A stretch of DNA of 64,000 nt from an uncultured Lachnospiraceae bacterium. GTDB taxonomy: Bacteria > Bacillota > Clostridia > Lachnospirales > Lachnospiraceae. Made by a program: the position numbers and the translations under genes. The stretch's first letter is position 1. The number at the start of each line of letters is the position of its first letter. The stretch is from contig CAJTYJ010000011.1 of the NCBI GenBank assembly GCA_910583895.1, positions 1 to 64,000 on the forward strand, written 5' to 3'. The notes under the pieces were generated by a model, which saw only the letters and a list, made by a program, of their open reading frames with translations, was not told the DNA's origin and did not search any database. Shown in pieces: positions 35,065 through 42,745 of this stretch.

Positions 35065-37470
35065 TTATCCATGCGGATTTCGCTTTGTGCGAACAGCATC
35101 ATACAAAAGCACATCCCGCATGCCTTCTGCCGTGTATTCCACCGCTGAAGCATACACCTGGATGCCGGCAGCCCGGGCCGCTTTCTCCGTCACCGGCCCA
35201 ATGCAGATCACCTTTGCCGTATACGCCGTCTTTTGTACCATCGCGGCAAACGCCTTCACCGCCGAGGCGCTGGCAAAGGTAATATAATCCACCTCCGGCA
35301 AAAGCCGGTTTAATTCCTCTTCTTTGCGCCGGTCCACCGCCGTATGATAGATGCCAAGAGCCTGATAGAAAATCCCGGCATCAGAAAGTCCCTGATTCAA
35401 TTCCTGGGATGCTTCCTCTGCCCGCAGCATCAGTACCCGGTCTTCCTTTGTCAGAGTCGGAATCCATTCTGCCGCCAGATCTTTGCTGCTGTATGCCTTT
35501 GGCACAAAATCCGCCTGGATTCCCCGGGCAGCCAGCGCTTTTTTCGTGCCCGCCCCGATGACTGCGAATTTCAGTGAGGCAAGACAGCGAAGGTCTTTCC
35601 CCTGTTCCAGCAGATCATCAAAGAACCGTTCCACCCCGCTGCTGCTGGTAAATACCACCCAGGTATAGGAAGCCAATGATTCCACCGCTGTTTTCAGCTC
35701 CTCTGACCGTATGGGCTCTGTGTGAATCAGGCTGAAGGCAATCACTTCTGCTCCTTCCGCCTCTAATACAAGGCTCTGGTTTTCCACCATCTTTTTCGTG
35801 CCGGTCACCAGCACTCTTTGTCCAAAAAGAGGTCCGTCTTCGTACCACTGCAGCTCTTTTTCCAGCGCTGCCACATGGCCCACCACCGAGATTGCCGGTG
35901 TGCAAATCCCCTGCTTTTTCACTTCCTCCGCGATCGTGCAAAGCGTTCCCACCGCTGTTTTCTGCCGGCTTGTGGTCCCTTCCTGGATCACCGCCGCCGG
36001 CGTATCCGGATCCTTGCCGTGAGCCATCAGATTCTCGGCGATATTCGGAAGGTTTTTCAGTCCCATCAAAAAGACCAACGTGCCTTCTTCCCTGGCCAGT
36101 GTTCCGTAGTCCAGCACCTCTTGCGTCTTGTGGCTCCCCTCATGCCCGGTAATCACATGAAAAGAGGATGCACAGTTTCTGTGGGTCACAGGGATCCCTG
36201 CATAGGCCGGCGCCGCATAACAGGAAGACACACCCGGCACGATCTCAAAAGCAACTCCTGCTTTTTGAAGCTCTGCTGCCTCCTCGCCTCCTCTTCCAAA
36301 GACAAAGGGATCTCCGCCTTTTAAACGCGCCACCAGTTTCCCTTCTTTTGCCTTCCGAATCAAAAGCTCGTTGGTCTCTTCCTGCTTCAGATGATGGTTA
36401 GAGGCCCGTTTTCCCGCATAGATCAGTTCCGCATCTTTTTTTGCCTCATTCAAAAGCGTATCGGTGGCCAGACTGTCATAGACGATCACGTCCGCCTGCC
36501 GGATACAGGAAAGACACTTCCTTGTCACAAGCTCTTTTGCCCCGGGACCGGCGCCCACAAGCCATACTTTCCCCTGCAGGAGCTTCTCTGCCAGTTCTCT
36601 GCCCAAAAGCCCGGCCTGCTCCGGATCCGCATTGCAGGCCCGCTCTTTGGATGCTCTTTTCAGATGCTGTCCGTCCCGGGCGAACGCCGCCTCCATGTAA
36701 AGCGTCCCCCCCTGAAGTCTGGCCAGCGCTGCCGCCGGTGCATTGCAGCTTCCGCCGATGGCGGTCAGAAAGCTGCGCTCCGCCTGCAGGCAGAGTGCCG
36801 CCTCCGGATCATGAATGGCCTGCAGCACCTTTTGCAGATCATCTGTCCGGCTCTCCACTGCCAGGATCCCCTGTCCGGCCGCCGGCAGACATTCTGACGG
36901 GTCCAGATATTCATAATGATATCGGGGATCCTGAAGAAGGCCCAGGCGCGAAAGCCCCGCTGCCGCCAGCACAATGGCATCAAACTGCCCCTCTGACAGC
37001 TTCCGGAGCCGGGTCTGTACATTCCCCCGGTTCAGCCGGATCTGAAGCAGCGGATTGATCTTCTTGATCTGCAGCTCCCGGCGAAGACTGCTGGTCCCCA
37101 CCACACTGCCTGGTTTTAAGTCCGAAAGCTTCGTCCCGTCCAGGGTGACGATCACATCCTCCACCGGTCCTCTTTTCAGCACTGCGCCGATCTTCAGCCC
37201 TCCCGGGAACTCCATGGGCAGATCTTTGGCACTGTGAACCGCCAGATCGATCCGTCCCTCCAAAAGCGCATCCTCAAGCTCCTTTGTGAACACACCCTTT
37301 CCTCCAAAAGACGTCAGGGAACGGTCCAGGATCTCATCCCCCTTTGTGGACAGTCCGACGACCTCCACTGCCACATTCGGAAATGCCGCCTCGATCTTCT
37401 CCTTCACCATCTTTGTCTGCACCATCGCCAGCGCACTTTTCCTTGTCCCGATCCGAATCACTTTCTCCAT
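35065..37470 (-). CDS. hemC-cobA-hemD: Triple fusion HemC-CobA-HemD
   Basis: An 801-residue protein covering porphobilinogen to precorrin-2. Residues 1-300 are porphobilinogen deaminase (IRIGTRKSALAMVQT, VHSAKDLP, GTSSLRRELQ; cofactor-binding Cys242 in GGSCNAPAA). Residues 301-545 are uroporphyrinogen-III C-methyltransferase (VWLVGAGPGAKELVT, VIVYDSL, RLKGGDPFVFGRGGEE, VPGVSSCYAAPAYAGIPVTHR). Residues about 549-795 are uroporphyrinogen-III synthase (GQRVLVTGTKK, VVFTSSSGVERFF, VDYITFASASAVKAF). CobA-HemD fusions are well known in Clostridia; joining HemC too puts three consecutive steps in one chain and commits the intermediate to corrin synthesis. Confidence 0.95.
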   Translation of the reverse strand: MEKVIRIGTRKSALAMVQTKMVKEKIEAAFPNVAVEVVGLSTKGDEILDRSLTSFGGKGVFTKELEDALLEGRIDLAVHSAKDLPMEFPGGLKIGAVLKRGPVEDVIVTLDGTKLSDLKPGSVVGTSSLRRELQIKKINPLLQIRLNRGNVQTRLRKLSEGQFDAIVLAAAGLSRLGLLQDPRYHYEYLDPSECLPAAGQGILAVESRTDDLQKVLQAIHDPEAALCLQAERSFLTAIGGSCNAPAAALARLQGGTLYMEAAFARDGQHLKRASKERACNADPEQAGLLGRELAEKLLQGKVWLVGAGPGAKELVTRKCLSCIRQADVIVYDSLATDTLLNEAKKDAELIYAGKRASNHHLKQEETNELLIRKAKEGKLVARLKGGDPFVFGRGGEEAAELQKAGVAFEIVPGVSSCYAAPAYAGIPVTHRNCASSFHVITGHEGSHKTQEVLDYGTLAREEGTLVFLMGLKNLPNIAENLMAHGKDPDTPAAVIQEGTTSRQKTAVGTLCTIAEEVKKQGICTPAISVVGHVAALEKELQWYEDGPLFGQRVLVTGTKKMVENQSLVLEAEGAEVIAFSLIHTEPIRSEELKTAVESLASYTWVVFTSSSGVERFFDDLLEQGKDLRCLASLKFAVIGAGTKKALAARGIQADFVPKAYSSKDLAAEWIPTLTKEDRVLMLRAEEASQELNQGLSDAGIFYQALGIYHTAVDRRKEEELNRLLPEVDYITFASASAVKAFAAMVQKTAYTAKVICIGPVTEKAARAAGIQVYASAVEYTAEGMRDVLLYDAVRTKRNPHG

Positions 37471-37517
37471 ACAACCTCCTGCTGTTCTCTCATATCCCCT
37501 CGTCCCGGCCGCCTTTT

Positions 37518-38249
37518 TTACAGCGTATACCCCCGCGGCGTAATCATCCTTTCCTGTTTCACATAGGTCTGTGAATTGCCGATAATCACCACACTGAACA
37601 TATCGATCTTTGCATCCTTGAGTTTTTCCAGCGTGGTGATGCAGGCCTCTTCCTCTTTTCTGCCCGCGTTGCGCACGATGCCAACCGGAGTCTCTTTCTT
37701 CCGGTATTTCATCAGAATCTCGGCGGCCTGCTCCACATACCCGGTCCGTTTTTTGCTCTTGGGGTTATAAAGGCATACGATCAGATCTCCCTGCCCGGCA
37801 CAGTCCACCCGCTTCATGATCAGCTCAAGCGGCGTCATCAGATCACTCAGACTGATCACCGCAAAATCATGCATCAGCGGGGCGCCCAGCACAGAAGCCG
37901 CCGCGCTGGCCGCCGTCACCCCCGGCACCGTCTCGATCTGGATGTCCGCCTGCTTTTCCTCTGCCACCTGATAGATGATGCCTGCCATCCCGTAGATACC
38001 GCTGTCCCCGCTGGACACCATGGCCACAGTCTGATCCTTCAGCGCTTCCTCCACCGCCATCTCGCAGCGTCTGACTTCCTGCATCATCGGCGTCGCAATA
38101 TACTGCTTGTCCGGAAAATACTCTTTCAGTATATTCACATAGGTGGTGTACCCGGTCACCACATCTGCCTTTTTGATCACTTCGATGGCCTTCGCCGTCA
38201 TATGCTCATATCCGCCCGGGCCAAAGCCCACCACGTATAATTTCCCCAT
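37518..38249 (-). CDS. cbiH: Cobalt-precorrin-3B C17-methyltransferase
   Basis: A 243-residue tetrapyrrole methylase that adds the C17 methyl and contracts the ring. It starts GKLYVVGFGPGGYEHMTAKA and has VVTGYTTYVNILKEYF, MVSSGDSGIYGMAG and the CbiH/CobJ segment LGAPLMHDFAVISLSDLMTP, followed by VCLYNPKSKKRTGYVEQA. It is a single-domain CbiH without the CbiG or C-terminal nitrite-reductase-like extensions found elsewhere. It is 47 bp upstream of the hemC fusion and 37 bp after hemA. Confidence 0.94.
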   Translation of the reverse strand: MGKLYVVGFGPGGYEHMTAKAIEVIKKADVVTGYTTYVNILKEYFPDKQYIATPMMQEVRRCEMAVEEALKDQTVAMVSSGDSGIYGMAGIIYQVAEEKQADIQIETVPGVTAASAAASVLGAPLMHDFAVISLSDLMTPLELIMKRVDCAGQGDLIVCLYNPKSKKRTGYVEQAAEILMKYRKKETPVGIVRNAGRKEEEACITTLEKLKDAKIDMFSVVIIGNSQTYVKQERMITPRGYTL

Positions 38250-38286
38250 CTTTTTCCTCCTGCCATTCTATCTTAGAATCTTTGTA

Positions 38287-39468
38287 TTAATCCTCTTTCA
38301 TATGTTCAAAAAATGCCCGCAGATCCTCCGGGTTTGAATGGTCCCGGATCTTGTAGAACATCTTGTCAATCGCCTTCTCAAATCCCTTTTTCTCTGCCTC
38401 TTCGATCATCCACGCCTTCATCCTTTGAATCTCGGGGAGCGCCTGCTGAAAGACCATCCACCGCTCAAAATCCAGCCGGATCTCTTCTAGAATCTGGTCT
38501 GCTGCCAGCACTTCATGCTGTTTTCTTTCGTTGTTCGCCCGGGCCAGTTCCTGAAAATCATCCACATCATAGCGTCTCACGCCCGGGAGCCACTCCACTT
38601 TTTCCTCAATGTCGATCGGCACCGCCAGATCAATCAGTACTCTTGGCCTGGAAGTCTTCAGGCTCTTGGCCAGCTTTTCGCAAGTCAGCGTGTAGTGGGG
38701 ACTGCTGGTGGCGCTGATCACCACATCCATCTCATCGGTCAGACTGTACCGGTCCTCGTATTCCATCACCTCATAGGAAACCTTATGATGCCGGTCTTCC
38801 CTGGCTTTGAGCAGATTTCTGGAAGTGATGTAGACTTTGACCCCTTCCAAGCACTGCAGATTCTTAAGGACAACACCCCCGATCTTGCCGGAAGCCCCGA
38901 TCAGCATCACCTTGCGTCCCTTTAAAGAACCAAAGGTCTGCTCCGCCGCCTTGACGGCCATCGTCGCCATGGACACCGTGGTCCTGGACAGATCTGTCTC
39001 GGTCTTTACTTTCTTCGCCGCCGTCACCGCATAGCGAAACAGTGTATTCAGATACACACCGCAGGTTCCGGCCCGGCGGGCCTGTTCGTGGGCCCGTTTG
39101 ACCTGCCCTAGAATCTGGTCCTCCCCCATCACCATGGAATGAAGCCCTGCCGCCACATGGAACAGATGCCTCACGGCCTTTGTCCCGCTGTAAAAACGGA
39201 CATAGTCCCCCATGTTTTCCACATCCGACGCCTCCGCAAACTCCAAAAGCAGATTCTGCATGTCTGTAAACTTATGTTCTGCCCGCGCAGAATATGCATA
39301 GACCTCCGTTCGATTGCAGGTACTGATGACCACACATTCCGAGGCATGGCCCCGCACCAGCATCTGCCGCATCAGGTCTGCCTGTACCTGCTCGGGAAAC
39401 GCGAACAGCTCCCGGATCGCAAGCGGCGCATTCTGATGACTGATGCTGATCAGTGAAATACTCATCAC
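38287..39468 (-). CDS. hemA: Glutamyl-tRNA reductase
   Basis: A 393-residue HemA, the NADPH enzyme that turns glutamyl-tRNA into glutamate-1-semialdehyde, first committed step of tetrapyrrole synthesis by the C5 route. The catalytic Cys is in VISTCNRTEVYAYS (about residues 47-60). GEDQILGQVKRAHEQAR, VMLIGASGKIGGVVLKNL and PRVLIDLAVPIDIEE are also diagnostic. Two starts compete: GTG at 39468 and the adjacent ATG at 39465, whose A overlaps the cbiF stop; AAGGAG serves either. Its place in a B12 operon suggests precursor supply is matched to cobalamin demand. Confidence 0.93.
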   Translation of the reverse strand: MMSISLISISHQNAPLAIRELFAFPEQVQADLMRQMLVRGHASECVVISTCNRTEVYAYSARAEHKFTDMQNLLLEFAEASDVENMGDYVRFYSGTKAVRHLFHVAAGLHSMVMGEDQILGQVKRAHEQARRAGTCGVYLNTLFRYAVTAAKKVKTETDLSRTTVSMATMAVKAAEQTFGSLKGRKVMLIGASGKIGGVVLKNLQCLEGVKVYITSRNLLKAREDRHHKVSYEVMEYEDRYSLTDEMDVVISATSSPHYTLTCEKLAKSLKTSRPRVLIDLAVPIDIEEKVEWLPGVRRYDVDDFQELARANNERKQHEVLAADQILEEIRLDFERWMVFQQALPEIQRMKAWMIEEAEKKGFEKAIDKMFYKIRDHSNPEDLRAFFEHMKED

Positions 39469-40220
39469 TCTGTCACTCCTTTTCGGAACTCGGTGGTAAA
39501 TGTCTTGTCATACAGTTTGGAAAGCTCATACTCGTCCCCGAGAAACTTTCCCACCACGGTCAGAGCCGTCTTTTTGATCCCGGCTTCTTTAACCCGCTCT
39601 GCGATGTTGGTCAGATCGCCATATACAATCTTCTGATCCTCCCAGGTCGCCTTATAGACCACGGCCACCGGCGTCTCGGGCTGATAGGCCTGCCTTAGGA
39701 TCTCTGACATCTCATCTAACATCCCCACACTCAAAAATATGATCATGGTGGCATTGTGCTGCGCCAGGTCCAGAAGCTTCTCCTTCGGCGGCATGGGCGT
39801 CCTTCCCTCCATGCGGGTCAAAATCACCGTCTGACTCACTCCCGGCAGCGTATACTCCTTTTTCAGCACTGCTGCAGTAGCCAGGAAGGAACTGACCCCT
39901 GGAATCACCTCGTAAGGGATCCCAAGCCTGTCCAGACGGTCCATCTGCTCCCTGTGGGCTCCGTAGATCGCCGGATCCCCTGTATGTACCCGGGCTGTAT
40001 GGAGTCCTTTGGCCTCCGCCTCCTTCATAACCTCGATGACCTCATCCAGATTCATGGTGGCGCTGTTATAGATGCGCGCCCCTTCCTTTGCATCCGCCAG
40101 CACCTGCGGATTGACCAGAGAGCCGGCATAGATGATGACATCCGCCCCGTCAATAATTTTCTTTCCTTTGATTGTCAAAAGGTCCGGATCTCCGGGACCT
40201 GCTCCGATAAATGATACCAT
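39465..40220 (-). CDS. cbiF: Cobalt-precorrin-4 C11-methyltransferase
   Basis: A 251-residue tetrapyrrole methylase. It starts VSFIGAGPGDPDLLTIKG and has VIIYAGSLVNPQVL, ARVHTGDPAIYGAHREQ, VIPGVSSFLATAAVL and LTRMEGRTPMP, all typical of CbiF/CobM. It is the first coding sequence behind the B12 riboswitch, about 345 bp downstream, and is translationally linked to hemA. Confidence 0.95.
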   Translation of the reverse strand: MVSFIGAGPGDPDLLTIKGKKIIDGADVIIYAGSLVNPQVLADAKEGARIYNSATMNLDEVIEVMKEAEAKGLHTARVHTGDPAIYGAHREQMDRLDRLGIPYEVIPGVSSFLATAAVLKKEYTLPGVSQTVILTRMEGRTPMPPKEKLLDLAQHNATMIIFLSVGMLDEMSEILRQAYQPETPVAVVYKATWEDQKIVYGDLTNIAERVKEAGIKKTALTVVGKFLGDEYELSKLYDKTFTTEFRKGVTE

Positions 40221-40261
40221 TTTTTATTCTCCTTGTAGATTTTGCCGTTTTATGTGAATAA

Positions 40262-40428
40262 GAATCCTGCCCGGAGGGCTTTTTCTGTCACAGGGAAGTT
40301 CGGAGAACTTTCCTATGATAGGAATAAGAATCCTGCGTTGCAGGATTCTCCGCCTGCGGCGGGTCGCTTTGGCGACATGTTACCTTTCCGCCGCAGTGCG
40401 ATCCTGCCCGGAGAACTTTCCTGTGACA
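40262..40428. repeat. Composite dispersed repeat in the cobalamin leader
   Basis: This stretch has two related segments: 40265-40320 (TCCTGCCCGGAGGGCTTTTT through TTCGGAGAACTTTCC) and 40381-40425 (TACCTTTCCGCCGCAGTGCG through GAACTTTCC). Both match parts of 54623-54701. Between them is a 9-bp hairpin GAATCCTGC gtt GCAGGATTC. It sits between the riboswitch terminator and cbiF, so it is in the mRNA leader. Confidence 0.65.
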
Positions 40429-40430
40429 GA

Positions 40431-40457
40431 AAAAACCTGCAGCTTCCACGCTGCAGG
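40431..40457 (-). terminator. Terminator downstream of the B12 riboswitch
   Basis: Minus-strand hairpin CCTGCAGC gtggaa GCTGCAGG followed by TTTTTT, about 108 bp after the aptamer end. It is the natural expression platform for premature termination when adenosylcobalamin is bound. Confidence 0.75.
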
Positions 40458-40564
40458 CTCTCCATACAATACCCTCTGCCCCTGTACCCGGACGCACAGA
40501 GTCCTTTTCATCAAAAGCAAAAGACTGTATTTTCGGATCTGCTTTCGTCGGAAGCTCCCCTTCA

Positions 40565-40726
40565 TCAGAAAGCAGGTTTCCTGACTCACGGCTTTTGCTG
40601 CGCTATCCCCCTTCTCACCCTATGGCAATGGATTTACAGATATCGCTCCCCCGCTTACAGTGACCGGATCGCTCAGGATTTTCACCTGATTCCCTCTTCT
40701 GCCCTTTTGAGGGCAGCACTTTCTGA
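40565..40726 (-). promoter_or_regulatory. Cobalamin (adenosylcobalamin) riboswitch
   Basis: The exact B12-box AGTCAGGAAACCTGC is present on the minus strand at about 40570-40586. The closing P1 helix is visible as TCAGAAAG (40726-40719) pairing with CTTTCTGA (40572-40565). GGGAATCAGGTGAAAATCC and GGTCACTGTAAGCGGGG (conserved core and GCCACTG-like segment) lie between. It heads the cobalamin operon and predicts shut-off by adenosylcobalamin. Confidence 0.95.
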
Positions 40727-40742
40727 CATTTTTACTAGAGAA

Positions 40743-40771
40743 AGCATACCATAATTCTCTCTGTTCGTCAA
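40743..40771 (-). promoter_or_regulatory. Promoter of the cobalamin operon
   Basis: Minus-strand -35 TTGACG (40771-40766), 17-bp spacer, -10 TATGCT (40748-40743), ending just before the riboswitch 5' side. Confidence 0.65.
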
Positions 40772-40890
40772 TTTTTGCCAGAAACTTTTTGTCATCTGTT
40801 TTTCCCCATCCGCCCCCGGTGTCACTGTTCCCACCCCGGTTCCTCCTTCGTTACGGTTCACACTTTTTTCCTGCATTCCGGCTCAGGTAC

Positions 40891-40919
40891 TTGAAAATGC
40901 GGACAAATTCTGATAAAGT
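40891..40919 (+). promoter_or_regulatory. Promoter of the DUF1292 gene
   Basis: TTGAAA, 17-bp spacer, TAAAGT on the plus strand, about 50 bp before the ATG. Confidence 0.5.
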
Positions 40920-40970
40920 GAAAGAGGGGAATTACCAACCGAATACAATGAAGAAATGTGAGGTTTACAA

Positions 40971-41321
40971 ATGTCCAGTACATGTGATGAAACAAAATGC
41001 AACGGCGACTGCGCTTCCTGCGGCGGTGACGGCGTGACGGTCACGCTGACGCTTGACGACGACAGCACCATCGAGTGCGGCATCGTCGGAATTTTTGATG
41101 CCGATAACCGGGAGTATATCGCACTCCTTCCGCTGGATGAAAACGGAAAGAATTCTGACGGGGAAGTCTTCTTATACCGTTATATGGTGGATGCATCCGG
41201 TTCGCCGCAGCTTGAGAATATCGAGAGCGATGAAGAGTACGAAGCTGCATCCGATGCCTTTGATGAGCTTCTGGATTCCATGGAGTATGACGAACTGGTT
41301 CCGGAAGAAGAGCTGAATTAA
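40971..41321 (+). CDS. DUF1292 family protein with N-terminal cysteine cluster
   Basis: A 116-residue acidic soluble protein. The central part (VTVTLTLDDDSTIECGIVGIF...YIALLPL) and VFLYRYMVD match DUF1292, a small Firmicutes family of unknown function often found near yrrK/ruvX-type genes, though not here. The first 20 residues hold CDETKCNGDCASCGG, four cysteines that could bind a metal. GAGG lies about 8 bp upstream of the ATG. Monocistronic, with its own promoter and terminator. Confidence 0.82.
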   Translation: MSSTCDETKCNGDCASCGGDGVTVTLTLDDDSTIECGIVGIFDADNREYIALLPLDENGKNSDGEVFLYRYMVDASGSPQLENIESDEEYEAASDAFDELLDSMEYDELVPEEELN

Positions 41322-41337
41322 AGAGTGACAAAATTTT

Positions 41338-41376
41338 GGACCAGCCTGCGGCATGCGGCTGGTCCGGTTCTTTTTT
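41338..41376 (+). terminator. Terminator after the DUF1292 gene
   Basis: A perfect 9-bp stem GGACCAGCC / GGCTGGTCC followed by GGTTCTTTTTT. It is also between this gene and the convergent coaX. Confidence 0.85.
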
Positions 41377-41378
41377 CT

Positions 41379-42143
41379 TCAGCAGTTTTTCTCATAAATG
41401 ATCTTCAGACCTTTTAAAAGCAGCTCATCATCCAGGAGAATCTCATGACGGCAGTGAGGGATCAAAGACCTTGCAAGGCCGCCGGTGGCGATGATGGTCA
41501 GCTTCTGTCCCATCTCCTCTTCCATCCGTTCCAGCATTCCGTCGATCAGAGCCGCATTTCCGTAGAAGACCCCGCTTTTCATACAGTCCACCGTATTTTT
41601 CCCGATCAGCTTTGCGGGGGGCTCGATACTGATCTTGGGCAGCTGAGCCGTCTGGGCCGTCAATGTGTCCGCCGAGATCCGCGCTCCCGGAATGATCGCA
41701 CCGCCGATATAATTTTTCTTCTCATCCACGATACAGATCGTCGTGGCCGTCCCCATGTCAATGATTGCCGCCGGCACCGGGTACTCGTGAATGACCGCCA
41801 CCGCATTGACGATCCGGTCGCTTCCCACCTGTCTTGGATCATCCATCAGGATGTTCAGCCCGGTCTTCACTCCCGGCCCGATGACCATGACCTCATGATT
41901 CAGAATCTTTTCCATGGAGCGCTTGACGGTGTTCGTCACCGGAGGAACCACCGACGAGATAATTCCGCCGTCCAGGTCGTCTGTGTGAATTCCGTATAGC
42001 TCCATAATATTTTTAAAACTGATGGCATACTCAAGCTCCGTCCTTGTGGACACGGTGGAGAGCCGTTCCACAAAACAGATCTTCTCTCTGTCTATGCATC
42101 CCACTACAATATTTGTATTTCCAATATCTACTGCAAGTATCAT
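41379..42143 (-). CDS. coaX: Type III pantothenate kinase
   Basis: A 254-residue CoaX, the first enzyme of coenzyme A synthesis, distinct from the CoaA type. ASKHA fold motifs: the phosphate loop DIGNTNIVVG at residues 5-14, RQVGSDRIVNAVA, AAIIDMGTATTICIVDE and GGAIIPGARISADTL. Length is typical. GAGGAAG precedes the ATG. It follows a small membrane-protein gene by 18 bp and faces coaBC, encoding a later CoA step, across a divergent intergenic region. Confidence 0.95.
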   Translation of the reverse strand: MILAVDIGNTNIVVGCIDREKICFVERLSTVSTRTELEYAISFKNIMELYGIHTDDLDGGIISSVVPPVTNTVKRSMEKILNHEVMVIGPGVKTGLNILMDDPRQVGSDRIVNAVAVIHEYPVPAAIIDMGTATTICIVDEKKNYIGGAIIPGARISADTLTAQTAQLPKISIEPPAKLIGKNTVDCMKSGVFYGNAALIDGMLERMEEEMGQKLTIIATGGLARSLIPHCRHEILLDDELLLKGLKIIYEKNC

Positions 42144-42161
42144 AAAAATGCCCTTCTTCCT

Positions 42162-42347
42162 CTACTTTCTCCACAGTACCAGCAACAGCCACACCACGCT
42201 GAGGGGGGCCATCAGAAAGACAAATCCGCATGGAAACCGGACCGAAAAAGGCAGATTTCCCATAAACCCAAACCCCATACAGGCCGACAACGTACTAAAT
42301 CCAAGCGCCAGCACGCTGATCAGAATCTTGTATCCTTTTTGTTTCAC
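42162..42347 (-). CDS. Small membrane protein upstream of coaX
   Basis: A 61-residue protein with two hydrophobic segments (about residues 7-31 and 42-58: KILISVLALGFSTLSAC and VFLMAPLSVVWLLLVLW). The likely start is GTG at 42347 with GGGGGAAAG upstream, placed 33 bp downstream of a promoter -10. A longer in-frame reading to 42563 runs over the promoter and repeats and is unlikely. No family recognised. Confidence 0.5.
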   Translation of the reverse strand: MKQKGYKILISVLALGFSTLSACMGFGFMGNLPFSVRFPCGFVFLMAPLSVVWLLLVLWRK

Positions 42348-42379
42348 CCTTTCTTTCCCCCTTTCCTGTTCTGGAGCAA

Positions 42380-42408
42380 AGTATACCACACTGCCCGGCA
42401 CAAAGCAA
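42380..42408 (-). promoter_or_regulatory. Promoter of the small membrane protein / coaX unit
   Basis: Minus-strand -35 TTGCTT (42408-42403), 17-bp spacer, -10 TATACT (42385-42380). Confidence 0.55.
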
Positions 42409-42427
42409 GCAGCCGGATCAGGTCGCT

Positions 42428-42518
42428 TGGCCAGCCATTGTGCTTTCATGTGATCGTCCGTCTGCATCCATTCTGCGGCATCAAGACCTGCATGGCCAGC
42501 CATTGTTCCTTTATGTGA
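42428..42518. repeat. Pair of 26-bp direct repeats
   Basis: TGGCCAGCCATTGTGCTTTC... at 42428-42453 and TGGCCAGCCATTGTTCCTTT... at 42493-42518, both ending ATGTGA, 23 of 26 identical, start to start 65 bp. The 42348-42745 gap holds these, two divergent promoters and no gene. Confidence 0.6.
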
Positions 42519-42666
42519 GTTGCAGACCCTTGCAAGGCGGATGATGCTGTTCCTGCACGACAATCAACGGTTCATTCATGCGATTGTCATGTTAGGTCTG
42601 TGGCCTTCCCGGCAGCTTATAAACTGAGCACTTCACCGTCATTTTTTCAGCATTTGGGAGATCTCT

Positions 42667-42695
42667 TTGTAAATATGGGAAAACTATGTTACAAT
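42667..42695 (+). promoter_or_regulatory. Promoter of coaBC
   Basis: TTGTAA, 17-bp spacer, TACAAT on the plus strand, 51 bp before the ATG. Confidence 0.55.
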
Positions 42696-42745
42696 GCTCC
42701 ATAAAAGCAATCGCAAAAAAAACCAGTCATACAGGAGTCATCATA

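Noticed and set aside
42348..42563. Longer form of the small membrane protein upstream of coaX
   Set aside because: The extension would run through the promoter and one direct repeat and has no ribosome binding site at its start.
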